Part shown: in pieces, positions 1-12,125 of the stretch
Numbering within the stretch: position 1 is the first letter of the stretch
How the letters are laid out: each line of letters opens with the position of its first letter
Source of the DNA: Alisma plantago-aquatica
Taxonomy: Eukaryota > Streptophyta > Magnoliopsida > Alismatales > Alismataceae
Direction: 5' to 3'
DNA: 64,000 bases
NCBI GenBank assembly: GCA_963693085.1
Contig: OY856410.1
Location: 888,473,835-888,537,834 of the forward strand
The notes under the pieces: model-generated
The model's database searches: none
What the model was told of the DNA's origin: nothing
Seen by the model: only the letters and a program-made list of their open reading frames with translations
Made by a program: the position numbers and the translations under genes

Positions 1-230
1 TGCAAAGTTCATATCTAAATAATGGTAGCTCGGATCGAAACATGTATTATATCAATTTTGCTCAGAAAAATGTGAGGAATCCATTAAAAATAGATTTAGA
101 AGCTAATTCCTCTTGAAATTCTAAAAATAATGAAAGTTATCAACTTTAATGTATTAATGATTAAGAAACCCTATTTTGAGATGATTAATGTATTAAGAGG
201 GGTTTTATGGATGATTAAAGTTTATATTAA
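1..230 (-). repeat. Flank of Tekay element, probable piece of an older interrupted LTR
   Basis: AT-rich sequence with no coding content. It resembles in composition the AT-rich tract beyond the truncated 3' LTR (12126 onward), so the Tekay element probably inserted into an older LTR whose outer edge is at 13511. This is inference from context; no unambiguous overlap between the two flanks is visible because the right-hand junction is truncated. Confidence 0.35.
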
Positions 231-773
231 TGTAAGGACCCTGATCTTCATTTATGGATTATCTTGTTTGCTTTGCTTAACCCTGGTGCTTTGGTGCTTG
301 CTAATCACCTTTAGTGGTGATTAGGGTTTGGTTGTGCTTTGTGGAGAGTTGGAGGTGCTACTTGCAAATAACCCAAGTCTAGGGTTTTGTAGGAAAGTTT
401 GCCACCTTGAGAGGTGTTCCTCTCTCTCTTTGTTTCCTCTTGTGTAGAGGGGAAGGATTGGGCTAGATGCTTGAGTTCTTTTGGGCCTAGTTGAGCTTGT
501 TGGGCCTTGAGGTGCCTTACTTTCCTTTGGTTGAGCCTTGTATCGGCCTAGGAGTGTTTGTGTCGGCCAACATGGATGTGTGTCTCCCATGGTGCAAGTG
601 TTTGTGTCGCCCATGGTGCTTGACCTAGCCTTGACCTTGTTTAGTGGACACTTGATGCATATCTTGGCCATGTGGATGGAGCTTGCTAGAGTAGTGGCTC
701 GTGTACTAGGACAAGTGTCCCTAGGCAAGTGACACCTTGCTTGGACCAACCTTGTTTTCTCCTCCCTTTCCTT

Positions 774-782
774 CTATATAGG
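774..782 (+). promoter_or_regulatory. Candidate LTR TATA box
   Basis: CTATATAGG follows a pyrimidine-rich stretch about 545 bp into the LTR, and the same motif is kept at the equivalent place in the 3' LTR (near 9163). This would be the start of the element transcript (U3/R boundary). It is supported only by motif and position. Confidence 0.4.
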
Positions 783-3650
783 TGGTCCCTTTCCTTTGCT
801 AGGAGTTCCTTTGATCCTTTAGTTTCCTTCTCCACCTTGAGTGCATGACACTCCCTTCTTCTTTGCTTGTGTCGGCCGATACACCCCTTGAAGGAACAAG
901 TTTGGAGGCCGACACACCTTGGAGAAGCAAGTGGTGGCTGATAGCCTTGGAGTCTCCATCTTCCTTGCTTGGTGGTGCGTGGAGCTTGGAGATTGAAGTT
1001 GGTTAAGGTGGGTTGCATAACTTATAACCCTAACTACACTATCTCCTTTTCTTTGTTCTTGCTTATATGTTTTTGATTAGTTTTACATCTTGCCTTAGTA
1101 TCCTTGTTGGCCGATCCTTGTGAACTAGGGTTTTAGGGAGAATACTCCTTTCTCCCCTTAGTCTAGAGGAGTGAGTTTGAGATTCTAGTGTCATGAGCAA
1201 CACCCCTCTTTCCTTTAACCGATTGAGGTGAGCTTGTATTCTAGTTGCTTAAGCAACACTCTCCTCTCACCATGGGCTAGAAGGGTGAGCTCGTTGGTAA
1301 TGGTTGATGTGCAAGACCCCTCTTTCTTAGTTGATTGAGGTAAGCCATCTTCCTAGGGTTTAGGTGACCTTATGATGAGGAAGAGATGACCTTGTGAGTG
1401 GTACCTTTGGGCCGTTTTGAGAGTAAGGGAAGAGCTGCCCGACAGTCCCCTTGACCTAGATGCTTTGGACGATAGGTGGTGGTAGCTGTGATGGACGACA
1501 CCCCCCTTGATCTTGAGTCTTGGGCGACACATGAAGGGTGTTGTGTTGGGCATCACCTACCTAGTTCCTACCTTGTGTGACAGGCATCACACCATGCTAA
1601 GATAACCTGCCCGATACACCTTGGTAAATGTTTGCCTTGTGTTGTTGTACCTTGATCGATGGGCGTTGGGGTCTGGTTCTATGACGGTCGTTAGGCCTTG
1701 GTCGAGTAGGTTGCACGATATGTGGGATAAGTTTTCTCTCTCTTGGTTGTTAGTGTTTGGTGGTGACCTGGCCAGGATAGGCTCTGTAATGGGCGTTGAT
1801 GGGCAAGTCGTGGTGGGCGTCTCATGCCCTGGTATCGACCGACACCCCATGTTGTGACGGGCGTTGCCCGATAATGCTGGATGCCTGACATACCTCCTTG
1901 ACGCACGACTCACCTCCCCTGACGCGCGTTGTGTGTTTCACGCTTGGTTGCTTTAAGTGGCAACACAGCGTTGCTGCTTGTTTGTATACCGACCGTTTGG
2001 TTGTTGTTCTTTGGTGAGGACAGGTGGCCGATACACCTCTTTTTGTGAGGATCTTTGGTACCTCTAGTGAGGGTTGTAGCGCATATGGTGAGGGTGTCAC
2101 GTTTCATAGAAGTAGGCTGTTATATATGTCCTTTCTCAAACGATAGTAACTCCTCATATAGATAATGATGCCCATTATCATAAGCTTGTTCATTTATCTT
2201 AGCCTGGCTACACATATGAAAATGATTATCTGTTAATGCTAAGAATGGTAATGGTAGTAGCATGACTATATGCATGAAGTGATCATCATGTTTATCTATT
2301 AATGATAAGGAGAATAGTGGTAGTTACACTAGTGGTTTGCTTAATGGTGTACTTTATGCATTTGATCACCAGATAATGTAAAATTGATAAGTATAGCATC
2401 TTGAATGTCATTTCATAATGGTAAGCATAGTCCTTATGTTGAAACTATGATTATTGTATACCCTAACCATGCAGGTGATGAGTAGCCATGAAAGGGCTAT
2501 GGGAAATATGTGATGAGTAACATCACTTTGATAATTACTCTTGTGGTCGAGATTGCATATGTGATGTGTTTGTCCCGTGATGATGATGATGTAAGCCTTG
2601 AGAGGCGGTGGCACTATATGATGAGGGATTGAGATCCCATGGTAGGTGATGATCCTTGTGATGGATCTAGATTGATTGGCAAGAGGCCAAGTGATAACAT
2701 GTGATGTGGATCCTTGTGATGAATCAGTAGGATGTGAATGGTAGTATAAGCATAATGTTGAGTTTATGTTGTTTATTTCCTGTTATAGCTTGCATGTTAT
2801 ACAACTTGGTTGAAACTTGCAATCCATCTAAAAGATACTAATTAATCACAGTGAAATCTATTATGTAGTTTGCCCTGGCCATAGATCCATCATCGGCAGG
2901 AATTTGGTGATGGTGAAACGGGTTCTCCTGCAGGTTAACCCGGAGCGCATATTTTTGAATATGCGAGGTTTTCTCCTAGCCTTTAGTAAGGAGGTAAGAG
3001 TGCAACTTCGGTTGTAGACTCCAGGGTGTGGATTCATGCCCATAGCCCAATTGTGATAAAGAGCATGGTGAACAGGCCCATGGCTCAGGATATGTGATAT
3101 AAAGAGCATGAAGACGTTCATGACTCAGAGCACGATGAACAGGCTTGTGGCTCAGTTTCACTAGCATCGAGACCTGTACCGAGGCGGGCTAGGCAGAGGG
3201 TAGCCTGACCCTGTGGCTAAGACCACTTCAGCATGAGACTACGGTCCTGCTTGTGTTGTACTCATGCACTGACCATGAGGCGGAGAGGTAGTGGAGTCTG
3301 GCTCTTCCATTGACCTTGTATGGCACCGGCTATGGCTTCGTAGCCAAAGGTTGGATTTGAACGGTACGGTTCACTTCCTCAAGGCATAATAATACGTAAT
3401 CGAGTCGTTTAGTATTTACCGCTTAAGACAAACACGAAACATTGGTTGAGGCCTTGTTTGTGTAGTTAACTTTGTTTGCAGTTGCTTGTACATTTCTCAT
3501 ATGTGGTGAGCTTTATATATATCATATCTTTTTAATCATGTTTCATAAGGAAATGGTTGGATAAATGACTGAGTACTTTTGGTAAGCTTGATAATTATGA
3601 ACAATCTTATCTTATAACTGCTCTTGCTATACTTTTTATCAGTTAACTGC

Positions 3651-3673
3651 TATATATATATATATATATATAT
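3651..3673. repeat. (TA)n microsatellite in 5' LTR
   Basis: About 11 TA units. The equivalent place in the 3' LTR has a (CT)n(AT)n tract of roughly 68 bp. Confidence 0.9.
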
Positions 3674-4247
3674 GAGGTTTTGTAGTTTTGGCGGGGAGTT
3701 ATGTCTCCCGCTAGGACAATGTTCAATTGTCTCACCCCACCGGTTTACACCCTTTTTAGGTGGTCGAGCTAGGCATGGTGGTGGTCGCGGAGTTGTGGCC
3801 GAGCAGCAAGAAGAACAGTAGAAGGCAAGCGATGGTCATGTTGCTATTTTGGATGTTTTGTAGTAGAGTCTAGAGTCATCCTTGTACTCTCAGGTCATTG
3901 GTGGTGTTTTGACATTGTTTCACAATGTACAGCTGTAGATGTTTTGTATATCCTGCTTTTGTCCAGATGTGGGCCTTTATGTATGTAATAACAGGCGATG
4001 AACTCATGTTATGACAGGACAGCTATTTCACTAAGCCGTGGACATGTATCAAGGCTTGTATGAATGTGTATAACCTGTTTCCTTGAAGGATGTGGACTGG
4101 AATGTAATAGTTTCTCAGTTTATCAGTTTTCCGCAATCGGTTTTAATTAACCCGTGTTTTTTATAATCTGTGGTTATGGTGATTTCCGCACGTATTCACG
4201 TAACACCTCGCTGTCTGTGTGATAGTGGGATGTGTTGCCACAAAGTT

Positions 4248-4259
4248 TGGTATCAGAGC
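4248..4259 (+). other. Primer binding site (initiator tRNA-Met)
   Basis: TGGTATCAGAGC is the standard complement to the 3' end of plant initiator tRNA-Met, used to prime minus-strand DNA synthesis. It lies about 5 bp after the 5' LTR end and fixes the LTR boundary. Confidence 0.92.
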
Positions 4260-4368
4260 TTTAGGTTCACTGAGTCTACAGGGATTTAGGACTAGGTTGA
4301 GTCTGTTCTTATGTGTTTTCCAGATTTTCTCACAATCATCTTCTGCCCTCAGCGGAAGAAAAGCCAAG

Positions 4369-5973
4369 ATGTCTAGAAACCATGAAGGACACGCTGCTGA
4401 GCACAGCGATGTTGCATCGGTTGATGGAGCGGTAGGTCAGGCACATGAAGATCGGGTGCCTGAGGTCCCCCAACCTAACCCAACCATACTTGAACACCCT
4501 ACCTACCAACAGCTTTTGGGGCAGATGATTGCTACAATGAATCTCATGGTTGAGCGATTTCCAGTGCCTCCTCTGAGAGCACAGGTTCCCCATGGTGAAA
4601 CATTAGGTTTTGGGAAGACCTTCGAGCGGCTTCGCCAAGTCGGAGCTTCGGATTATGTTGGAACGGCTGATCTAGCGGATGCAGATCTGTGGTTGACAAG
4701 TCTTGAGAAGGATTTCTGGATCCTTGACATCCTCGAAGCAGACAAAGTGAATCATGCTGTCTACCTTCTGAAGGGTAGTGCGGGTCAATGGTGGACCATT
4801 GAGAAAGAAAAACGACCTGGTGAGGTGATCTGTTGGGAGGTTTTCCGGCACGAGTTCGTCAGCAGATACTTCCCGAAGACGTACCTGGATGAGAAGATCA
4901 GTCAGTTCGAGAGCCTGCGCCAAGGAATGATGAACATCATCGAGTATGAAGCCAAGTTCATGGATCTGTTAAGGCTTTGTCCTCACATGGCAGCAACGGA
5001 TGAAGAGCGGACCAGACATTTTGAGAAGGGTCTGAGTTCTGAGCTGACAACACCAGTTTCTGCGTTGGAGAACAGAGGATGGTTTGTTATGATTATGGAA
5101 TATGTACAGAGGATCGAACGGTCAGTCAGGGAGAAAAGAGAATCTGTATCTAAAAAGAGGCCTTCTCAGTTCCAGGGATGGAGGGTTGGTGGCTTTAAGG
5201 AGCCAAGGTTTTTAGTTTCAGTAGCAGTGACAGGGCCACCTAGGACACGGCTTGAAGATAGGAAATGCTATCATTGTGGTCAAATCGGGCATCTGAGGTC
5301 CAATTGCCCAAGAAGAGATGATGAAGTGACACAGCAATTGAGGCAGAATCTTCAGGGATCGGATCAACAACAGCCCAGTGGTAGCAGAGGAAGAGGATGC
5401 GACCAAGCGTCCCAGGCTGGATCATCTGCTCAAGGAAGCATAGGGCGCAGACAGCAAGCAACGTCTCAATTCTATGCCATGAGTCAGCCAGAGGCGATAG
5501 TCAACCCGCGAGTGGTGACAGGTCAGATGAAGTTGTTTCATTCTGATATGTCTTCTTCTTGCTTCATATCTGTTCTGGTTGACCCGAGTGCTACGCACTC
5601 TTTTATCGCCTATAGTATGCTTGAGAACTGTCGTTTACCTGTTAGTCGTAAGAAGGATAGTTTGTTGTTAGAAACCCCTCTTGATGGTTCCTCGTTGCTT
5701 CGAAAAGAGTGTCCATCTTTTGTCTTATCTTTTTCGGGACACCGCATTCAAGTGGATCTTATACCACTTGATATGCACGGGTTTGATGTTATCCTTGGGA
5801 TGGATACCTTAAAGAAGTATAAGGTTGTTTTGGACTGCGGTACCAAGCAGGCAGTGTTTGTTGATGCTGGAGAGAAGTGGATCTTCCAAGGAGATAGGAA
5901 GATTCTTCCGACATGTCTGGTATCATCTATGGTGGCAGATAGGTTGCTACGACAAGGATTGAGGCGTTCTTAG
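4369..5973 (+). CDS. gag-pr: Gag-protease of Tekay/Del-type Ty3/gypsy element (protease site mutated)
   Basis: Structural Gag protein plus aspartic protease, about 534 aa from the ATG at 4369. The open frame extends back to 4219, but that region crosses the LTR end and primer site, so 4369 ([12 protein letters not shown]) is the likely start. The retrotransposon Gag domain is at roughly residues 90-270 of the protein. A zinc knuckle [14 protein letters not shown] (CX2CX4HX4C) near 5267-5308 binds RNA. The protease follows, with a typical [10 protein letters not shown] block near 5782. Its catalytic D-S/T-G is replaced by D-P-S (VDPSATHSF near 5578), so the protease should be dead. A 1-nt deletion near 5957 is inferred; it ends the frame at 5973, whereas in this lineage gag and pol normally share one frame. 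Confidence 0.85.
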   Translation: MSRNHEGHAAEHSDVASVDGAVGQAHEDRVPEVPQPNPTILEHPTYQQLLGQMIATMNLMVERFPVPPLRAQVPHGETLGFGKTFERLRQVGASDYVGTADLADADLWLTSLEKDFWILDILEADKVNHAVYLLKGSAGQWWTIEKEKRPGEVICWEVFRHEFVSRYFPKTYLDEKISQFESLRQGMMNIIEYEAKFMDLLRLCPHMAATDEERTRHFEKGLSSELTTPVSALENRGWFVMIMEYVQRIERSVREKRESVSKKRPSQFQGWRVGGFKEPRFLVSVAVTGPPRTRLEDRKCYHCGQIGHLRSNCPRRDDEVTQQLRQNLQGSDQQQPSGSRGRGCDQASQAGSSAQGSIGRRQQATSQFYAMSQPEAIVNPRVVTGQMKLFHSDMSSSCFISVLVDPSATHSFIAYSMLENCRLPVSRKKDSLLLETPLDGSSLLRKECPSFVLSFSGHRIQVDLIPLDMHGFDVILGMDTLKKYKVVLDCGTKQAVFVDAGEKWIFQGDRKILPTCLVSSMVADRLLRQGLRRS

Positions 5974-5978
5974 TTCAT

Positions 5979-8631
5979 GTGGTAGATATCATTGTGGCTA
6001 CCAAGGCGAAAGGTCCTAGCCTTAGAGAGGTGCCAGTTGTCTGGGAGTTTGCAAATGTGTTTCCTGAGGAGTTACCTGGTGTTCCCCCACCCCAAGAGAT
6101 TGATTTTGAGATCAATCTGGTACCAGGAACACAGCCAGTTGCACATACACCCTATAGGATGGCTCCAGTGGAGATGGCAGAGCTGAAGAAGCAGTTGCAA
6201 GAGTTGTTGGACAAAGGTTTCATCCGACCGAGCACATCGCCTTGGGGTGCTCCGTTGTTGTTTGTTAAGAAGAAGGATGTATCGATGCGGTTGTGTATAG
6301 ATTACCGACAGTTGAATAAGGTCACAATCAAGAACAAGTACCCGTTGCCGAGGATAGATGATCTGTTCGATCAGTTGTGTGGTGCCACAGTGTTTTCCTA
6401 GATCGATCTACGATCCGGATATCCTCAGATGAGGATAAAGGCGGATGACATACCGAAGTCATCTTTCAGGACAAGGTGACATCTTGATCTATAGTCGGGA
6501 CAGGCTGGAGCATGAGCAACATCTTCGTCGAGCGTTGACTCTTCTTCGCCAACATCAATTGTATGCCAAGTTCAGTAAGTGTGAGTTATGGTTGGAAGAG
6601 GTGACTTTCTTGGGCCATGTGATATCTGCTGAAGGAGTCAAAGTAGATCCGAAGAAGGTGGAATCCGTTTCGGATTGGGAACAACCGAAGACGCCGACAG
6701 AAGTTCGTAGTTTCTTGGGTTTAGCAGGATACTACCAGAGGTTTATCAAGGACTTCAGTACGATTGCCTTGCCGATGACAAAGTTGACGAGAAAGGACGT
6801 ACCTTTTGTCTGGGATGAACGATGTCAGCAAGCTTTCCAAAGTTTGAAGGAGAAGCTGACCAGCGCTCCAGTGTTGATCCTGCCAGAGCCTGGGAAGGGC
6901 TACGTTGTTTTCTATGATGCTTCCAAGAAAGGATTAGGTTGTGTGTTGATGCAGGATGATCATGTGGTTTCTTTTGCTTCGTGACATCTTAAGAAAAATG
7001 AGGAGAACTATCCAACTCATGACTTGGAGCTGGCAGCAGAGGTTCATGCGCTAAATATTTGGAGACATTATCTATAAGGGGAAGTGTGTCAGATCTTTAC
7101 GGATCATAAGAACCTGAAGTACATCTTTACGTAATAAGAGTTGAACATGCGACAGCAACGATGGATGGAGTTGATCAATGACTATGACTGCACTATCGAG
7201 TATCATCCTGGTAAGGCGAATGTGGTAGCTGATGCGCTTAGTCAAAAGTATTCTTTTTCTTCCAAGAAGGCACAGCTGAGTTCCCTGGTATGCCCTAGGC
7301 GGGATATGTTTGTCTCTTTGCGGCAGATGAACGTGCAGATGGAGGTTTCCCTGTTAGCTGGACTTTTAGCACAGATGCAAGTCAAGCCTACGTTGAGACA
7401 GCAGATCAAAGATGCACAGCAGACAGATGATGTGGTACAGTTGATCAGATCAGAGTTTGGCAGTGAAAAGCGTGATGGGTTTCATGAGTCCGAGGATGGG
7501 CTAGTCTGCTATTGTGATAGGATGGTGGTTCATGATGTTGATGAGTTGAGGAAGTTGGTGCTCGAGGAAGCACACACGTCGATGTATGTTATGCATCCAG
7601 GTGTCACCAAGATGTACCATAGTCTGAAAGACTTGTACTGGTGGCCAGGCTTGAAGAAAGATGTAGCTGAGTTCGTGGCTAGATGTGTGGTTTGTCAGCA
7701 AGTGAAGGCTAAACATCAGAAGCCGGCAGGTACGCTGCAACCTTTTCCGATACCGTAGTGGAAATGGGATCATATAACCATGGATTTCGTAGTTGGTCTA
7801 CCCAAGACAACTAGAAATCATGATTCCATTTGGGTGATAGTGGACAGATTGACGAAGTCTGCCCATTTCCTACCTATAAAGACGATGTATACAACTGAGA
7901 AACTTGCTCGAGTATATGTGGATGAGATAGTACGTTTGCATGGTGTGCCAGCGACGATAGTTTCCGACAGAGGTCCTCAGTTTACAAGTCGTTTTTGGGA
8001 ACAGTTGCACAAAGCGTTGGGAATGCAGTTGAAGTTCAGTACAAGCCTTTCACCCGCAGACAGATGGACAGTCTGAGAGGACTATTCAGATTTTAGAAGA
8101 TCTCCTTCGAGCTTGTGTCTTGCAGTTTCTAGGAAGTTGGGATATGCATCTCAGTTTGATAGAGTTTGTGTATAACAACAGTTATCAGCAGAGCATTGAC
8201 ATGGCTCCTTATGAGGCTTTATACGGGAGAAAGTGTAGATCTCCTTTGTGTTGGTATGAATCTGGTGAGTATCAGTTGTTGGGTCTTATGCAGACAATCG
8301 CTGACGACCTTTGGAGTTCCAGGTAGGAGACAAGGTATATCTTAAAGTCTCGCCATGGAAAGGTGTGTTGAGGTTTGGCCGGAAGGGTAAGTTGTCACCC
8401 AGGTATATGGGGCCTTACTCAGTTATAGCACGAGTTGGTAAGGTAGCCTATGAGATAGAGTTACCTCCAGAGTTGCACAGATTATATCCAGTGTTCCATG
8501 TCAGTATGCTGAAGAAAAGCCATCCCGATTCAGGAACAGTGTTACAGCCAGTTGAAGTTGAGCTTGATGAAGAGATGAGGAGGAAGTATCCCTTGCTTTT
8601 CTCTTCGGATTTCGGGGATGAAATGCCTTAA
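5979..8631 (+). pseudogene. pol: Broken pol: reverse transcriptase, RNase H, integrase, chromodomain remnant
   Basis: The domain order is RT (about 6040-6800), RNase H (about 6840-7230), integrase zinc-binding region (HPGVTKMYH and CVVC, about 7590-7700), integrase core (MDF near 7781, SDRGPQFTS near 7960) and the integrase C-terminal VGDKVYLKVSPWKG block (about 8320). Breaks: stops at 6399, 6982, 7075, 7132, 7135, 7756 and 8302. A frameshifting deletion near 6475 removes the RT segment between SFRTR and DILIYS, including the first catalytic residues of the IDD motif. A 1-nt insertion lies near 8045, just before the integrase glutamate. A deletion near 8285 lies between core and C-terminus. 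A deletion near 8565 removes almost all of the chromodomain, leaving only its end (MRRKYPLLF). The domain types place it in the Tekay/Del chromoviruses. It cannot make a working enzyme. Confidence 0.9.
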
Positions 8632-8643
8632 AGGGGGTTAGCT
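8629..8643 (+). other. Polypurine tract
   Basis: TAAAGGGGGTTAGCT lies immediately before the 3' LTR start and just after the pol stop. It is the expected primer for plus-strand DNA synthesis and fixes the 3' LTR start at 8644. Confidence 0.85.
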
Positions 8644-11600
8644 TGTAAGGACCCTGACCTTCGTTTAGGGCTTACCCTATTTGCTTTGCCTAACCCTGGT
8701 GCTTTGGTGCTTGCTAATCACCTTTAGTGGTGATTAGGGTTTGGTTGTGCTTTGTGGAGAGTTGGAGGTGCTACTTGCAAATAACCCAAGTCTAGGGTTT
8801 TGTAGGCAAGTTTGCCACCTTGAGAGGTGTTCCTCTCTCTCTTTACTTCCTCTTGTGTAGAGGGGAAGGATTGGGCTAGATGCTTGAGTTCTTTTGGGCC
8901 TAGTTGAGCTTGTTGGGCCTTGAGGTGCCTTGCTTTCCTTTGGTTGAGCCTTGTATCGGCCTAGGAGTGTTTGTGTCAGCCAACATGGATGTGTGTCGCC
9001 CATGGTGCTTGACCTAGCCTTGACCTTGTTTAGTGGACACTTGGTGCATATCTTGGCCATGTGGATGGAGCTTGCTAGAGTAGTGGCTCGTGCACTAGGA
9101 CAAGTGTCCCTAGGCAAGTGATACCTTACTTGGACCAACCTTGTTTTATCCTCCCTTTCCTTCTATATAGGTGGTCCCTTTCCTTTGCTAGCTGTTCCTT
9201 TGATCCTTTAGTTTCCTTCTCCACCTTGATTGCACGACACTCCCTTCTTCCTTGCTTGTGTCGGCCGATACACCCCTTGAAGGAACAAGTTTGGAGGCCG
9301 ACACACCTTGGAGAAGCAAGTGGTGGCCGATAGCCTTGGATTCTCCATCTTCCTTGCTTGGTGGTGCGTGGAGCTTGGAGCTTGAAGTTGCTTAAGGCGG
9401 GTTGCATAACTTCTAACCCTAACTACACTATCTCCTTTTCTTTGTTCTTGCTTATATGTTGTTGATTAGTTTTACATCTTGCCTTAGTATTCTTGTTGGC
9501 CGATCCTTATGAACTAGGGTCTTAGGGAGCAATACTCCTTTCTCCCCTTGGTCTAGAGGAGTGAGTTTGAGCTTCTAGTGTCATGAGCAACACCCATCTT
9601 TCCTTTAACCGATTGAGGTGAGCTTGTATTCTAGTTGCTTAAGCAACACTCTCCTCTCACCATGGGCTAGAAGGGTGAGCTCGTTGGTAATGGTTGATGT
9701 GCAAGACCCCTCTTTCTTAGTTGATTGAGGTGAGCCATCTTCCTAGGGTTCGGGTGACCTTATGATGAGGAAGAAGATGACCTTGTGAGTGGTACCTTTG
9801 GGCCATTTTGAGAGTAAGGGAAGAGCTGCCCGACAGTCCCCTTGACCTAGATGCTTTGGACGATAGGTGGTGGTAGCTGTGATGGACGACACCCCCCTTG
9901 ATCTTGAGTCTTGGACGATACATGAAGGGTGTTGTGTTGGGCGTCACCTGCCTAGTTCCTACCTTGTGTGACGGGCATCACACCATGCTAAGATAACCTG
10001 CCCGATACACCTTGGTAAATGTTTGCCTTGTGCTGTTGTACCTTGATCGATGGGCGTTGGGGTCTGAGTCTGTGACGGCCGTTAGGCCTTGGTCCAGTAG
10101 GTTGCACGATATGTGGGATAAGTTTTCCCTCTCTTGGTTGTTAGTGTTTGATGGTGACCTGACCGGGATAGGCTCTGTAATGGGCGTTACTGGGCAAGTC
10201 GTGGCGGGCGTCTCATGCCCTGGTATCGGCCGACGCCCCATGCTGTGACGGGTGATGCCCGATAATGTTGGATGCCCGACATACCTCCTTGACGCGCGAC
10301 TCACCTCCCCTGGCACGTGTTGTGTGTTGCACGCTTGGTTGCTTTAAGTGGCAACGCAGCGTTGCTTCTTGTTTGTATACCGACCGTTTGGTTGTTGTTC
10401 TTTGGTGAGGGCAGGTGGCCAATACACCTCTTTCTGTGAGGATCTTTGGTACCTCTAGTGAGGGTTGTAGAGCATATGGTGAGGGTGTCACGTTTCATAG
10501 AAGTAGGCTGTTATATATGTCCTTGCTCAAATGATAGTAACTCCTCATATAGATAATGATGCCTATTATCATAAGCTTGTTCATTTATCTTAGCCTGGCT
10601 ACACATATGAAAATGATTATCTGTTAATGCTAAGAATGGTAATGGTAGTAGCATGACTATATGCATGAAGTGATCATCATGTTTATCTGTTAATGATAAG
10701 GAGAATAGTGGTAGTTACACTAGTGGTTTTCTTAATGGTGTACTTTATGCATTTGATCACCAGATAATGTAAAATTGATAAGTATAGCATCTTGAATGTC
10801 ATTTCATAATGGTAAGCATAGTACTTATGTTGAAACTATGATTATTGTATACCCTAACCATGCAGGTGATGAGTAGCCATGAAAGGGCTATGGGAAATAT
10901 GTGATGAGTAACATCACTTTGATAATTACTCTTGTGGTCGAGATTGCATATGTGATGTGTTTGTCCCATGATGATGATGATGTAAGCCTTGAGAGGCGGT
11001 GGCACTATATGATGAGGGATTGAGATCCCATGGTAGGTGATGATCCTTGTGATGGATCTAGATTGATTGGCAAGAGGCCAAGTGATAACATGTGATGTGG
11101 ATCCTTGTGATGAATCAATAGGATGTGAATCGTAGTATAAGCATAATGTTGAGTTTATGTTGTTTATTTCCTGTTATAGCTTGCATGTTATACAACTTGG
11201 TTGAATCTTGCAATCCATCTAAAAGATACTAATTAATCATAGTGAAATCTATCATGTAGTTTGCCCTGGCCATAGATCCATCATCAGCAGGAATTTGGTG
11301 ATGGTGAAACGGGTTCTCCTGCAGGTTAACCCGGAGCGCATATTTTTGAATATGCGAGGTTTTCTCCTAGCCTTTTGTAAGGAGGTAAGAGTGCAACTTC
11401 GGTTGTAGACTCCAGGGTGCGGATTCAGGCCCGTAGCCCAATTGTGATAAAGAGCATGGTAAACAGACCCATGGCTCAGGATATGTGATATAAAGAGCAT
11501 GAAGACGTTCATGACTCAGAGTATGGTGAACAGGCCCGTGGCTCAGTTTCACTAGCACCGAGACCTGTACCGAGGTGGGCTAGGCAGAGGGTAGCCTGAC

Positions 11601-12040
11601 CCTACGGCTAAGACCACTTCAGAATGAGACTATGGTCCTGGTGGTGTTTTACTCATGCACTGACCATGAGGCGGAGAGGTAGTGGAGTCTGGCTCTTCCA
11701 TTGACCTTGTATGGCATCGGCTATGGCTTCGCAGCCGAAGGTTGGATTTGAACGGTATAGTTCACTTCCTAAGGGCATAATAATACGTAATCCAGCCGTT
11801 TAGTATTTACCGCTTAAGACAAACACGAAACATTGGTTGAGGCCTTATTTGTGTAGTTAACTTTGTTTGCAGTTGCTTGTACATTTCTCATATGTGGTGA
11901 GCTTTATATATATCCTATCTTGTTAATCATGTTTCATAAGGAAATGGTTGGATAAATGACTGAGTACTTTTGGTAAGATTGATAATTATGAACAATCTTA
12001 TCTTATAACTGCTCTTGCTATACTTTTTATCAGTTAACTG

Positions 12041-12111
<71 letters not shown>

Positions 12112-12125
12112 GTTTTGTAGTTTTG
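8644..12125 (+). repeat. 3' LTR of the Tekay element, truncated
   Basis: It matches 231-3690 of the 5' LTR along its length, then stops at GAGGTTTTGTAGTTTTG and joins unrelated AT-rich DNA at 12126. The final ~552 bp are missing, so no target duplication can be read for this element. The break lies 17 bp after a long CT/AT microsatellite. Confidence 0.9.
12041..12108. repeat. (CT)n(AT)n microsatellite
   Basis: About 12 CT units (12041-12064) followed by about 22 AT units. It is an expansion of the short AT tract found at the same place in the 5' LTR. Confidence 0.95.

Larger units (their letters stand above)
231..4242 (+). repeat. 5' LTR of Tekay/Del-type Ty3/gypsy element (~4.0 kb)
   Basis: It starts TGTAAGGACCCTGA, repeated at 8644, and ends about 5 bp before the tRNA-Met primer site at 4248 (end CA at 4240 or 4242). 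It aligns with 8644-12125 through position 3690; the last ~552 bp have no partner in the window. A 4-kb LTR suits the Tekay (Del) chromovirus lineage. The many point differences between the two LTRs (several within the first 60 bp) indicate an old insertion. Open frames in the LTR, for example 321-749 on minus, also occur in the 3' copy and are not genes. The AT microsatellite at 3651-3673 is short here and greatly expanded in the 3' LTR. Confidence 0.9.

Noticed and set aside
321..1018. Overlapping minus-strand open frames (142 and 110 aa)
   Set aside because: They lie in the Tekay LTR and recur in the 3' LTR (8734-9407) with frame-neutral and frame-changing differences alike; no family content.
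4219..4368. Upstream extension of the Gag frame
   Set aside because: It starts inside the LTR and crosses the primer binding site, which is used as RNA template; the ATG at 4369 fits the family.
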